Assembly: GCF_021390475.1 (NCBI RefSeq)
Contig: NZ_JAJUWS010000001.1
Coordinates: 1-64,000, forward strand
Direction: 5' to 3'
Length of the DNA: 64,000 nt
DNA from: Streptomyces sp. ST2-7A
GTDB taxonomy: Bacteria > Actinomycetota > Actinomycetes > Streptomycetales > Streptomycetaceae
Both the position numbers and the translations under genes were made by a program. Of this stretch, positions 24,666 through 34,366 are shown piece by piece (position 1 is the stretch's first letter; each line of letters starts with the position of its first letter). The notes under the pieces were generated by a model. That model had not been told where the DNA came from and made no database searches. It saw only the letters and a list, made by a program, of their open reading frames with translations.

Positions 24666-25628
24666 TCAGACGCCGGCCGGCTGGGCGTCGGCGGTGCTCT
24701 CGGCGCGCTCGGCGACCTCGCCCTTGACCCGACGCAGCTTCTTCATCGGGCCCAGCTCGCTCTCGTAGACCCGCTTCACGCCGTCACCCAGGGACTCCTC
24801 GATGGTGCGGATGTCGCGCACCAGGCGGGTGAGGCCCTGCGGCTCCACCGAGGCGGCCTGGTCCGAACCCCACATCGCGCGGTCCAGGGTGATGTGGCGC
24901 TCGACGAAGACGGCGCCCAGAGCGACCGCCGCGAGAGTGGTCTGCAGGCCGGTCTCGTGACCGGAGTAGCCGATCGGGACGTTCGGGTACTCGGCCTGCA
25001 GGGTGTGGATCATCCGCAGGTTCAGCTCGTCCGCCTTGGCGGGGTAGGTGCTGGTCGCGTGGCAGAGCAGGATGTTGCCGCTCCCCAGGACCTCCACCGC
25101 GTGCCGGATCTGCGCCGGGGTGGACATGCCGGTGGAGAGGATGATCGTGCGGCCGGTGGCGCGCAGGGCACGCAGCAGCTCGTCGTCGGTCAGCGAGGCG
25201 GAGGCCACCTTGTGGGCGGGGACGTCGAACTTCTCCAGGAAGGCGACGGCCTCGGTGTCCCACGGCGAGGCGAACCAGTGGATGCCGCGCTTGGCGCAGT
25301 ACTCGTCGATGGCGCGGTAGTCGTTCTCGTCGAACTCCACACGGTGGCGGTAGTCGATGTAGGTCATCCGGCCCCAGGGGGTGTCCCGCTCGATGTCCCA
25401 CTGGTCGCGCGGGGTGCAGATCTCCGGGGTGCGCTTCTGGAACTTCACGGCGTCGCAGCCCGCCTCGACGGCGGCGTCGATCAGCGCGAAGGCGTTCTCC
25501 AGGTCACCGTTGTGGTTGATGCCGATCTCACCGGTGACGTAGACCGGGCGGCCCGGGCCCACCTCGCGGTCGCCGAGGGTACGGATCCGGGAGCTCGAGG
25601 GGGCGGCCGGGGAGAGGTGTGCGGTCAT
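24666..25628 (-). CDS. NeuB-family nonulosonate (Kdn/sialic acid-like) synthase
   Basis: Condenses phosphoenolpyruvate with a hexose or its phosphate to a nine-carbon keto-sugar acid. Conserved elements: VTGEIGINHNGD (E34), AVEAGCDAVKFQKR, the KVASASLTDDELLRAL strand, LSTGMST, LCHATSTYPA, IGYSGHETGLQTTLAAVALGA and VERHITLDRAMWGSDQAAS. It has 320 residues; the C-terminal antifreeze-like (SAF) domain of classical NeuB is absent. The ATG overlaps the upstream cytidylyltransferase gene stop by four bases (ATGA). With the KdsC-type phosphatase domain next door, a Kdn-9-phosphate route is plausible. Confidence 0.87.
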   Translation of the reverse strand: MTAHLSPAAPSSSRIRTLGDREVGPGRPVYVTGEIGINHNGDLENAFALIDAAVEAGCDAVKFQKRTPEICTPRDQWDIERDTPWGRMTYIDYRHRVEFDENDYRAIDEYCAKRGIHWFASPWDTEAVAFLEKFDVPAHKVASASLTDDELLRALRATGRTIILSTGMSTPAQIRHAVEVLGSGNILLCHATSTYPAKADELNLRMIHTLQAEYPNVPIGYSGHETGLQTTLAAVALGAVFVERHITLDRAMWGSDQAASVEPQGLTRLVRDIRTIEESLGDGVKRVYESELGPMKKLRRVKGEVAERAESTADAQPAGV

Positions 25629-26986
25629 GACGGGATGAGTTCCTTTCCGAGGATCCACGAGGCGATCTCGCGGATCGCGCCGGCCCCACCCGGGGCGGCG
25701 GTGACGGTGCGGGCCGCGGCCAGCACCGCGTCCCGGGCGTCGGCGACGGCCACGGGCCAACCGACCAGGTCGAAACAGGGCAGGTCGTTGACGTCGTTGC
25801 CGACGTAGAGCACCCGCTCCGGCGCGACGGCCCGCTCCTCGCACCACTGCTTGAGGGCGAGGTCCTTCCGGTCGATGCCGTGCAGCACCGGGACGCGCAA
25901 CTTGCGCGCCCGGGCGGCCACGACCGGGTTCTGTTCCGTGGACAGGATCAGGAGCGGCAGCCCGGCGCGGCGCAGGGCGGCGATGCCCAGGCCGTCACCG
26001 CGATGCACGGCGACCATCTCCCGTCCGTCGGAGTCGACGAACACCCGGTCATCGGTCTGGGTGCCGTCGAAGTCGAGTACGACCGCGTCGATGTCGTCGC
26101 GGCTCGGCAGCCGGCCCCGCACGGGCTGCGGCGGTGCGGGGCGCGCGGACGGCTCGGTGCCGTCCAGCAGCGGGGCCAGGGCCCGGGCGCGGGCCAGATC
26201 GTGGGGGTCGTCGATCTCCAGAACCCGGGCGGGGTCGGTGCGCACCGGCTCGGTGCGGCCGAAGAAGCGGTGGCGCTCGGCGCGGAAGCCGTCGGCGCGC
26301 ATGGCGTAGGCGGTGCCGGTCTCCAACAGGTCCAGCGGTCGGTCCTGGCGGCGCGGCCGGTACGCCTTGTCGTGGTTGACGCCGTGGGCGCCGCCGCCGG
26401 CCGAGCCACCGGCCGGACGGGCGGCGGCCTCGCGCCACAGGAAGCCGTGGAAGGGCGCGACGGTCAGGGCGGTGTCGGCGCCGTCGATGACGGCGGAGGC
26501 GACACCGTCCACCTCCGGGGCGGTGATGAACGGACTGGTGCACTGCACCAGCAGCACCACGTCCACGGTGGTCTCGTGCCGCTCCTCGTAGGCGTCCAGG
26601 GCGTGCAGCAGGGCGGCCTCGCTGGTGGCGGTGTCCCCGGAGATGGTCGGGGGCCGCTCGATCACCTCGGCGCCGGCCGCGCGGGCGGCGGCTGCGATAC
26701 CGGGGTCGTCGGTGGACACGGCGGTCGCGGTGACCAGCCGGGCGCCCCGGCAGGCGCGCACGGCGCGGGCCACCAGCGGCAGGTCGCCGACCGGGGCGAG
26801 GTTCTTGCCCGGCACGCCCTTGGATCCGCCGCGCGCGGGGATCACGGCCAGCACCGTGGGCGCGTCGGTGCTCCTGGCACGCATCTCGGAGACCCTCTCG
26901 ACGGTCGTCCTGCCGGGGATCCCCGAACCGGCCCGGGGACGGGTGTCGGAAGTCCCGGCGGCGGGACGGGTTTCGTTGGCGGTCAC
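25625..26986 (-). CDS. CMP-nonulosonate synthetase fused to KdsC-type HAD phosphatase
   Basis: Bifunctional enzyme. The N-terminal half is an acylneuraminate cytidylyltransferase (VLAVIPARGGSKGVPGKNL, STDDPGIAAAARAAGAEVIERP, DVVLLVQCTSPF) that activates the sugar acid with CTP. The C-terminal half (about 285-445) is a HAD phosphatase: nucleophile motif VVLDFDGTQTDD, LLILSTEQ, and LYVGNDVNDLPCF. This joins dephosphorylation of a 9-phosphate intermediate to CMP activation, matching the separate synthase/phosphatase/CMP-Kdn synthetase trio known in Bacteroides. The GTG chosen overlaps the preceding stop (GTGA) and has GGGGG five bases upstream; an ATG at 26884 (MRARSTDAP) would remove 34 residues. 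Confidence 0.86.
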   Translation of the reverse strand: MTANETRPAAGTSDTRPRAGSGIPGRTTVERVSEMRARSTDAPTVLAVIPARGGSKGVPGKNLAPVGDLPLVARAVRACRGARLVTATAVSTDDPGIAAAARAAGAEVIERPPTISGDTATSEAALLHALDAYEERHETTVDVVLLVQCTSPFITAPEVDGVASAVIDGADTALTVAPFHGFLWREAAARPAGGSAGGGAHGVNHDKAYRPRRQDRPLDLLETGTAYAMRADGFRAERHRFFGRTEPVRTDPARVLEIDDPHDLARARALAPLLDGTEPSARPAPPQPVRGRLPSRDDIDAVVLDFDGTQTDDRVFVDSDGREMVAVHRGDGLGIAALRRAGLPLLILSTEQNPVVAARARKLRVPVLHGIDRKDLALKQWCEERAVAPERVLYVGNDVNDLPCFDLVGWPVAVADARDAVLAAARTVTAAPGGAGAIREIASWILGKELIPS

Positions 26987-28383
26987 AGCTGCCCCCAGCG
27001 GCGGATCATCGGCGCGACGCGCTGCGCGGCGAGCCGGTAGACGCCCCGGGCGGCTCCCCTGGCGGGCCCGCGCACGACCCGGATGAGCGGTCCGCCGGCG
27101 GGGGCGGCGCGTCCGGGGAGCGGGGCGCCCTCGGGGTCGAGGCCGTGCCGGGCGAGCAGCCCGGGGAGGTGGCCGGGGGCGGTGCGGACGGTGTAGTACG
27201 GCGCGCCCGGGGCGAGGTCGCGGGCGCGGTCGAGCAGGCCCGTCAGGCGGGCCCGGGCTTCGCCCCAGCCCTCCGTCGGGTCGTCGGGGTCGGTGGGGCG
27301 CACGCCGCGTGAGACCAGCCACGCCGGGTCGGGCGCGGGGAGGTCGTCGGCGTCGATCCGGTCCCAGGAGGTGAGGCAGCCGGAGCCCAGGAACCAGTGG
27401 TTGCCCAGTGGTTCACGGATGCCGAGGTCGGTCAGCACGGCGGTGGGGATCGACCGGGACATCGCCTCCAGCGCGGCGGTGGAGCTGACGGTGACCAGCA
27501 GGTCGGTGCCGTCCAGCACCTCGGCCATGGGGCCGTAGCGCAGGTGGAGGTTGGTCGGGCGGTCGTCCAACCGGTTGAGCAGCCGCTGGTAGGGCAGCGC
27601 CTCGATGTGCGTGGTGTGCTCACCGGGGCGGCTGCGGAGCTTGATCAGCACCTCGCGCTCCGGCCGCCGGCGGGCGTGCCCGGCGGCGCGGTTCAGCAGG
27701 TACAGCCGCTCGGCCCGGGTCTCGGGCACGGAGGGCTGGACGGCGAACACCACGCGGTGGGGGCGGTCGCCCCGCCCGACGGCGTCCGCGTCGTACGGGG
27801 TGCCGCCGAGGAACGGCAGCGGGCAGGTGACGACCGCCTCGTCGTCCGCTCCGGCGCCCCGGTAGATCTCGCGGAACAACTCCGCGTCCCGGGGGCTGTT
27901 GGCCAGCACCAGGTCGGCGCCGTGGCGGGTCATCAGGCCCTGCGCGAGCTTCTCGTAGACGACGCCGACGTAACCGGTCACCACGACCGGACGCGGGCCG
28001 CCGGCGCGGGCCGCCCGGGCGAGGCCGTGCAGGGCGGCCTGGATGGTGTGGCCGACGCAGGCGAGCACGATGACCGTGCCGGGGGCCGCGACTGCGTCGG
28101 GGCCGGCCTCGCCGGTGGCGGTTCCCCCGGCGGTTCCGGCGCCCGGGGGGCGGCCGAACCGGTGGATGAAATCCACCAGGGTGGTCTCCGCCGGGGCGCC
28201 GGTCGTGGCGGCACCGGTCTCGGCGAGTTGGCGGGCGGAGGGAGTGGCGCGACCCCGCAGCAGGAACCCCTGTGGCTCCGATTCCGGAATCAGTCGCCGT
28301 GCGGTGAGCGCGCCCCATTTCCACCGCGAGTCGGAGTCCGCCAGCACGATCGTGCGCGGCGATTCGTTCGGTGTTTCGGGCAC
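26983..28383 (-). CDS. DUF6716 putative glycosyltransferase
   Basis: Putative cytosolic glycosyltransferase of the actinobacterial DUF6716 group. It opens RTIVLADSDSRWKWGALTARRL and contains VIVLACVGHTIQAALHGLAR, VVVTGYVGVVYEKLAQGLMTRHGADLVLANSPRD, and a GT-B-like donor-site region LLVTVSSTAALEAMSRSIPTAVLTDLGI. It heads a four-gene minus-strand cluster with overlapping starts and stops (next gene by GTGA). The GTG start is preferred; a TTG at 28422 would add 13 residues. It probably builds the polymer or linkage unit carrying the CMP-activated sugar. Confidence 0.75.
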   Translation of the reverse strand: MPETPNESPRTIVLADSDSRWKWGALTARRLIPESEPQGFLLRGRATPSARQLAETGAATTGAPAETTLVDFIHRFGRPPGAGTAGGTATGEAGPDAVAAPGTVIVLACVGHTIQAALHGLARAARAGGPRPVVVTGYVGVVYEKLAQGLMTRHGADLVLANSPRDAELFREIYRGAGADDEAVVTCPLPFLGGTPYDADAVGRGDRPHRVVFAVQPSVPETRAERLYLLNRAAGHARRRPEREVLIKLRSRPGEHTTHIEALPYQRLLNRLDDRPTNLHLRYGPMAEVLDGTDLLVTVSSTAALEAMSRSIPTAVLTDLGIREPLGNHWFLGSGCLTSWDRIDADDLPAPDPAWLVSRGVRPTDPDDPTEGWGEARARLTGLLDRARDLAPGAPYYTVRTAPGHLPGLLARHGLDPEGAPLPGRAAPAGGPLIRVVRGPARGAARGVYRLAAQRVAPMIRRWGQL

Positions 28384-28985
28384 GTCCCGGACGCTAGGCA
28401 CGCCTCCGAAGGAAAAGGACAACGCCCCGGCAAGGGAAAATGAACAGCAGGCATCCGAAAACCCAACCGGCCAGGTGGGAGCGGGAATCGACCGGTTATC
28501 CGCCGGCAGTTCACCTCGCGGACACGTTCACGAGGGGCGACGGACCCCTATCACCGAAACGACACCCGGGGGCGACCGCGCCATTTCACACCTTCTCCAC
28601 ATTTCCCCGGTGCGTTCCCGCGTATCGGTGACCCGATTCCACATCAGGGGTGAACCCCGGTGGCGCCGGGAGGTGAAGTGACGCCGCTTTCCGGGGGCGT
28701 CCCCGATGAAGATCCGCGCCGACCCGGGTGACGCGGGAGCGACCGGGAAGTCCGGCGGGGAGCCGGCCTCCGGTGAGCCACGGGAGGGCGAGGGGGTCCG
28801 TCCGGTCACCGATGAGGGGAACGCCGCGCGCCCGGTCCTCGCCGGCCCGGTCGGGGGGACCGGAGCCGCCGGGACCCGCGCCCCGGACCCCACCCGCCGG
28901 GGCCCGGGCCGGAGCCGGGACGACCGAACGGTGGCCCCGTGCGACGGAATCGCCGCGCGGGGCCACCGGGCCGGCCGGGAGACCC
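28384..28985. other. Spacer upstream of the polymer cluster
   Basis: About 600 bp without a credible gene. The half near 28390-28650 is AT-richer than its surroundings and should hold the cluster promoter; the half near 28690-28985 carries the mutase terminator hairpin. No tRNA or riboswitch fold is apparent. Confidence 0.55.
28929..28968 (-). terminator. Terminator hairpin of the acyl-CoA mutase gene
   Basis: cggtggccccg (28929-28939) pairs perfectly with cggggccaccg (28958-28968), beginning 18 bases after the mutase stop. 11-bp GC stem, 18-base loop, no U-tract, as is common in Streptomyces. Confidence 0.65.
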
Positions 28986-30569
<1,584 letters not shown>

Positions 30570-30946
30570 GGTCTGTGGCCTCCCGCCGTGGACTGTCTCC
30601 GCACGCCGCGCCGCCCGTCGTCCCGGCGCCGCGCGTGCCCTGCGTCCTGATCATCCCTGTGCGTCTCGCGACGGACTGTAGCGAGGGGACCGCGGTGGGA
30701 GGGAGGGGCTCCGGTTGGGAGATCCCTCACAGAAGAGGAGCGGCGTGCTCATCCGATCATCACCCGGGTGGCCGGGCGCGGCACGCGCGGGGCGGACACG
30801 GGGCGGGTGGGTGGCGCGGGCGGGAGCCAGGGGGATGGGCCCCGCCCGCGCCGGAGCCCCCGCGGGTACGGGGGGAACCCCCGGGGACCCGATCGGCCGA
30901 TGACCAGTCGGCCTCACCACCTACTGCGCCGGCCGGGGGGAATTCG
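30570..30946. other. Spacer between the mutase and ECF sigma genes
   Basis: No gene supported. It contains the promoter region of the mutase and the 3' flank of the sigma factor gene; I see no strong hairpin or repeat. Confidence 0.5.
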
Positions 30947-31717
30947 TTACCGACCGGACGCGCCGACCCCGACCGTCGCCGTAACGGCGGAAACCGGCGC
31001 GCGTCGCGCCTCCGGCACCCGGGCCTCCGGCCGCACGCGGGGCTCCGCCCCCTCCTCCACCAGTTCCACCAATTCCACCAATTCCGCGAGGCGGCGTAAC
31101 CCCCGGTGCGTCGCGGTGCGCACGGCCCCCGGCCGACTCCCCAGCACCCCGGCCGCCCGCCGGGCGTCCAGCCCCATCACCGACCGCAACGCCACCGCCT
31201 CGGCCTGTTCGCGCGGCAACCTGCCCAGCAGCGCGAAGGTGCGCGCGGTACCCACCGCCGCCAGGGCCTCCTCGGCGGTGTCACCCGGTCCGGGGCGCTC
31301 GATGAGCGAGGTGTCGTCGACCAGCTCCACCGGTCGCCGTCCCCGCGCCCGCAAATGGTCCAACGCCCGGTTGCGGGCGATCCGGTTGGTCCAGCCCCGG
31401 AACCGATCCGCGTCGCCCCGGAACCGCTTCAGGTCCCGGGATATGTGCAACCAGGCCTCGGCGGTCACGTCCTCGGCGTCGGACTCGGCGACGATGGTGC
31501 GCACGTAGCCCAACAGGCGGGGGTGGACCGCGCGGAAGACCTGCCCGAAGGCCCGCTCGTCGCCGCGCTGGGCCGCCAGCACGGCGGCGGTCAGCTCCGC
31601 GTCCGCTCCGGCCGGCGCCCCTCTCCCGGCCCCGTTCCCGCCCGACCCCGGCGCTGTGCCGTCCCCACCCGACCCCACCGCTGCGTTTTTCCCACCACGC
31701 CCCACCCAGCCGTACAT
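30947..31717 (-). CDS. ECF-family RNA polymerase sigma factor
   Basis: Second ECF sigma factor of the window. Sigma-2 is at about residues 45-120 (DERAFGQVFRAVHPRLLGYVRTI, SDAEDVTAEAWLHISRDLKRFRGD, RFRGWTNRIARNRALDHLRARGR) and sigma-4 at about 150-205 (LLGRLPREQAEAVALRSVMG, ARRAAGVLGSRPGAVRTATHRG). A Gly-rich leader (1-37) and a variable tail with ELV repeats flank it. The ATG MYGWVG has a GGGGGCGGG stretch upstream. No anti-sigma gene is adjacent on its strand, so its control is unknown. Confidence 0.87.
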   Translation of the reverse strand: MYGWVGRGGKNAAVGSGGDGTAPGSGGNGAGRGAPAGADAELTAAVLAAQRGDERAFGQVFRAVHPRLLGYVRTIVAESDAEDVTAEAWLHISRDLKRFRGDADRFRGWTNRIARNRALDHLRARGRRPVELVDDTSLIERPGPGDTAEEALAAVGTARTFALLGRLPREQAEAVALRSVMGLDARRAAGVLGSRPGAVRTATHRGLRRLAELVELVELVEEGAEPRVRPEARVPEARRAPVSAVTATVGVGASGR

Positions 31718-32558
31718 CCCGCCCCCACTCCCGGCGGCCCCCTGCGGGACGCCGGACCATCGGCCGTCACTCTCCGGAGTCCGAACGCTACGCCACAGCC
31801 GCCGGCGCGTCCATGGCCCCCCGGAGCCGGCTCCGGGGCCCGCTCCGGCCGGGCCGGGGATCATGCCGGGGGCACGCCGGTCGCTCGGACCCCGGCGCGC
31901 CGTAACGAAAATCCGTGCGCCGGCGCAGAGGGAGACAAGGGCGTGAGCACCGCGGGGTTCGCGCCCGGCGGCAGCCGAGGTCTCTCCTGTGGGGGGTGGC
32001 GGCCTCGGCTGTCCACCCCGCCCCGCGGCCCCCGCCGCCCCGGGCTCCTGCGGCCGAACATCCCCCTCCCGAACGCGCGGTCCGGGCCGGCTCCTCCCCC
32101 GGTCGCACCCCGCCTCCCACTCCGGACGACCCCGGCGGATCCCCCTCCTCATTCCTTCGGGTGATATTGCCGGACCACCCGTATGGCGCCTCCCCCGGCC
32201 ACTCCCGCCGGGGCTACAGTGGCCGCCCGCCACAACGGAGTTCGGGGGAACGCCGGGGCACGCGGACACGCGGCGTCATGGGAGGACGCCACCCGGGGGA
32301 CCCACCCGCCACGCCACGCCACGCCGACACATCGTGCCCGGGGGGACAACGACCCCATGGCCCGAACAACAGGGGTGTGACGGGTATCACCCCCCGGGGA
32401 TTCGCCCAGTCGTACGAACCTCGTCCCCCAGCGGCCCCGCCCAACCGGTCCGCCTCCGGCCACGCCCCCTCGTACGGCGCCACCCGACCCGCCCCATCCG
32501 ACCCGCCGCGCGGCGGCTACCGAACCACCCCATCCGACCCCGTCGCCCCGAGGAAGCC
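31718..32558. other. Long divergent spacer, no clear gene
   Basis: About 840 bp between the divergent sigma factor and OHCU-like genes. All frames are Pro/Arg/Gly-rich shadows without start signals. A TACAGT -10-like element (32213-32218, plus strand) is the only promoter-like feature noted. Confidence 0.5.
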
Positions 32559-33329
32559 ATGCGCCTGCCGGTCCAGCGCGACGCAGCGCCACCATCACCC
32601 ACCCGGCCCGTCGCCACGACCGGCATATCCGGCCCCGCCCCCGCATCCGCCGGAATATCCGCCCCGCCCCTCGCCGACACCGACCCGACGCCCGGCCCGA
32701 CCGCCGGCCTGCGTCGGCTGAACGCCGCCGACACGGCGACCGCCGAGGCTCTCCTGTTGCCCTGCTGCGGCAGCCGCCGCTGGGCTCGCCGGGTGGCCGA
32801 GCACCGGCCCTACGGCGACCTCGGGGCCCTGCTGGCCGCCGGCGACGAGGCCTCCTACGACCTCACCCCCGCCGACCTGGCCGAGGCCCTGGCCGCCGAA
32901 CCCCGCGACGCGGCCTCCCTCCGCGTCGGCGCCGACGCGGAGGGCGCGGCCCGCACCGCCCTGCACGCCGCGCTGACCGCCTACGAGGAATGTTTCGGCC
33001 ACGGGTTCGTCCTGCACCTGGATCCCCGGCGCCCCGAGGAATGGCTGGACCTGACGCTGACCGCGCTGCGAACCCGGCTGTCCGGGGACCCGGAGACCGA
33101 GCGTGAGGACTCCGCCGAGCAATTGCGCCGCCTGACGAGGGCCCGACTGGAACACCTGGCCGGGGGGACGGCCCCGGGGACCGGCACGGACGCAGTCGTG
33201 AACACGGGGATGAACACGGGTGCGGACAGGGAGTCGGAAACGGCGGTCCCCGGGGGCGTCGGAGCCGGCCCGGGCGCCCCCGCGCACGCCCCGCGGCGCG
33301 TGGACGAACCCGGACGGGTGCCGAATTGA
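32559..33329 (+). CDS. OHCU decarboxylase-like protein, catalytic motif altered
   Basis: Resembles 2-oxo-4-hydroxy-4-carboxy-5-ureidoimidazoline decarboxylase of urate catabolism: LNAADTATAEALLLPCCGSRRWARRV, YDLTPADLAEALAAEPRD, and LTAYEECFGHGFVLHLDPR are the family's helices in order. The catalytic HPRIG motif is replaced by EPRDA, so the histidine needed for decarboxylation is missing. Low-complexity ends (about 1-45 and 205-256) flank the domain. The ATG has GGAAG upstream. It sits next to sdhCDAB, not in a purine-degradation cluster, so another role or loss of activity is likely. Confidence 0.68.
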   Translation: MRLPVQRDAAPPSPTRPVATTGISGPAPASAGISAPPLADTDPTPGPTAGLRRLNAADTATAEALLLPCCGSRRWARRVAEHRPYGDLGALLAAGDEASYDLTPADLAEALAAEPRDAASLRVGADAEGAARTALHAALTAYEECFGHGFVLHLDPRRPEEWLDLTLTALRTRLSGDPETEREDSAEQLRRLTRARLEHLAGGTAPGTGTDAVVNTGMNTGADRESETAVPGGVGAGPGAPAHAPRRVDEPGRVPN

Positions 33330-33477
33330 TCGCATCCACACCCCCGGCCCCGGTCGCCCCGGGTCGCGTCGATACCATGTCGGGCGGCCGGTGGACCGTC
33401 TCCGGCCGGGCCCGCGGACCTCACCTGGAACAGGAACGGCCGGCAGGCCCCTACATCCGCTCCCGGAGGGTTTTTCC

Positions 33478-33858
33478 GTGCCGGCTGGAACGCTGTACCG
33501 CGGCCGGGAAGGCATGTGGTCATGGGTGGCTCATCGAGTCACCGGTGTCCTCGTCTTCTTCTTCCTGTTCGTCCACGTACTCGACACCGCCCTCGTCCGC
33601 GTCTCCCCCGAGGCGTACGACGACACCATCGCCGTCTACAAGACGCCACTCGTCGCCTTCATGGAGTACGGCCTGGTCGCCGCCGTCCTCTTCCACGCCC
33701 TGAACGGCCTGCGGGTCGTGGCGGTGGACTTCTGGAGCAAGGGCGCCCGGTTCCAGAAGCAGATGCTGTGGACCGTCATGGCCGTCTGGGGCCTGCTGAT
33801 GGCCGGCGCCGCGTGGCCCGTGTTGGGTCACGCCTTCCGCGAGCTGTTCGGGAGCTGA
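33478..33858 (+). CDS. sdhC: Succinate dehydrogenase cytochrome b556 subunit
   Basis: Membrane anchor of complex II, 126 residues with three transmembrane helices. YRGREGMWSWVAHRVTGVLVFFFLFVHVLDTAL contains the quinone/heme region and the heme-ligand histidine lies in the helix LVAAVLFHALNGLRVV. The GTG start has a GGAGGG ribosome-binding site eight bases upstream; longer in-frame extensions lack one. It is the first gene of sdhCDAB, with sdhD six bases after its stop. Confidence 0.95.
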   Translation: MPAGTLYRGREGMWSWVAHRVTGVLVFFFLFVHVLDTALVRVSPEAYDDTIAVYKTPLVAFMEYGLVAAVLFHALNGLRVVAVDFWSKGARFQKQMLWTVMAVWGLLMAGAAWPVLGHAFRELFGS

Positions 33859-33864
33859 TCGACA

Positions 33865-34344
33865 ATGTCCACCGAAACCACCACCGCGAACAGCGGCACG
33901 GCCGGCGGCGAGCGTCCGATCGGCCCCGACAACCCGGCCCCGGTCATCGAGGCCCCCCGGACGCGCACCGGGCGTTCCCCACGTTCCACCCGCACCAACT
34001 TCGAACTGCACGGCTGGCTGTTCATGCGGCTCTCCGGCATCCTGCTGGTCTTCCTGGTGCTCGGTCACCTGCTGATCCAGCTGGTGCTGGACGGTGGCGT
34101 GAGCAAGGTCAGCTTCGCGTTCGTCGCCGGCCGCTGGGCCTCCCCGTTCTGGCAGGTCTGGGACCTGCTGATGCTGTGGCTGGCCATGCTGCACGGAGCC
34201 AACGGGCTGCGGACGATCATCAACGACTACGCCCAGCGGGACAACACCCGCTTCTGGCTGAAGATGCTGCTCTACACGGCGACCGTCTTCACCATCCTCC
34301 TGGGCACGCTGGTGATCTTCACCTTCGACCCGAACATCCGCTGA
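33865..34344 (+). CDS. sdhD: Succinate dehydrogenase hydrophobic membrane anchor
   Basis: Second membrane subunit of complex II, 159 residues: a hydrophilic N-terminal tail (1-50), then three helices (WLFMRLSGILLVFLVLGHLLIQLVL, WDLLMLWLAMLHGANGLRTII, LLYTATVFTILLGTLVIFTF). The His in MLHGANG is the likely heme ligand. It begins six bases after sdhC and is followed after 22 bases by sdhA. Confidence 0.94.
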   Translation: MSTETTTANSGTAGGERPIGPDNPAPVIEAPRTRTGRSPRSTRTNFELHGWLFMRLSGILLVFLVLGHLLIQLVLDGGVSKVSFAFVAGRWASPFWQVWDLLMLWLAMLHGANGLRTIINDYAQRDNTRFWLKMLLYTATVFTILLGTLVIFTFDPNIR

Positions 34345-34366
34345 CGCACCGGGGCTGACGAGACTC

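Noticed and set aside
23793..25808. A 671-codon plus-strand frame with PTAGCPT-type repeats
   Set aside because: It is the antisense reading of the pentapeptide array and the NeuB gene; it does not contain a domain and lacks a ribosome-binding site. The minus-strand frame has the catalytic domain.
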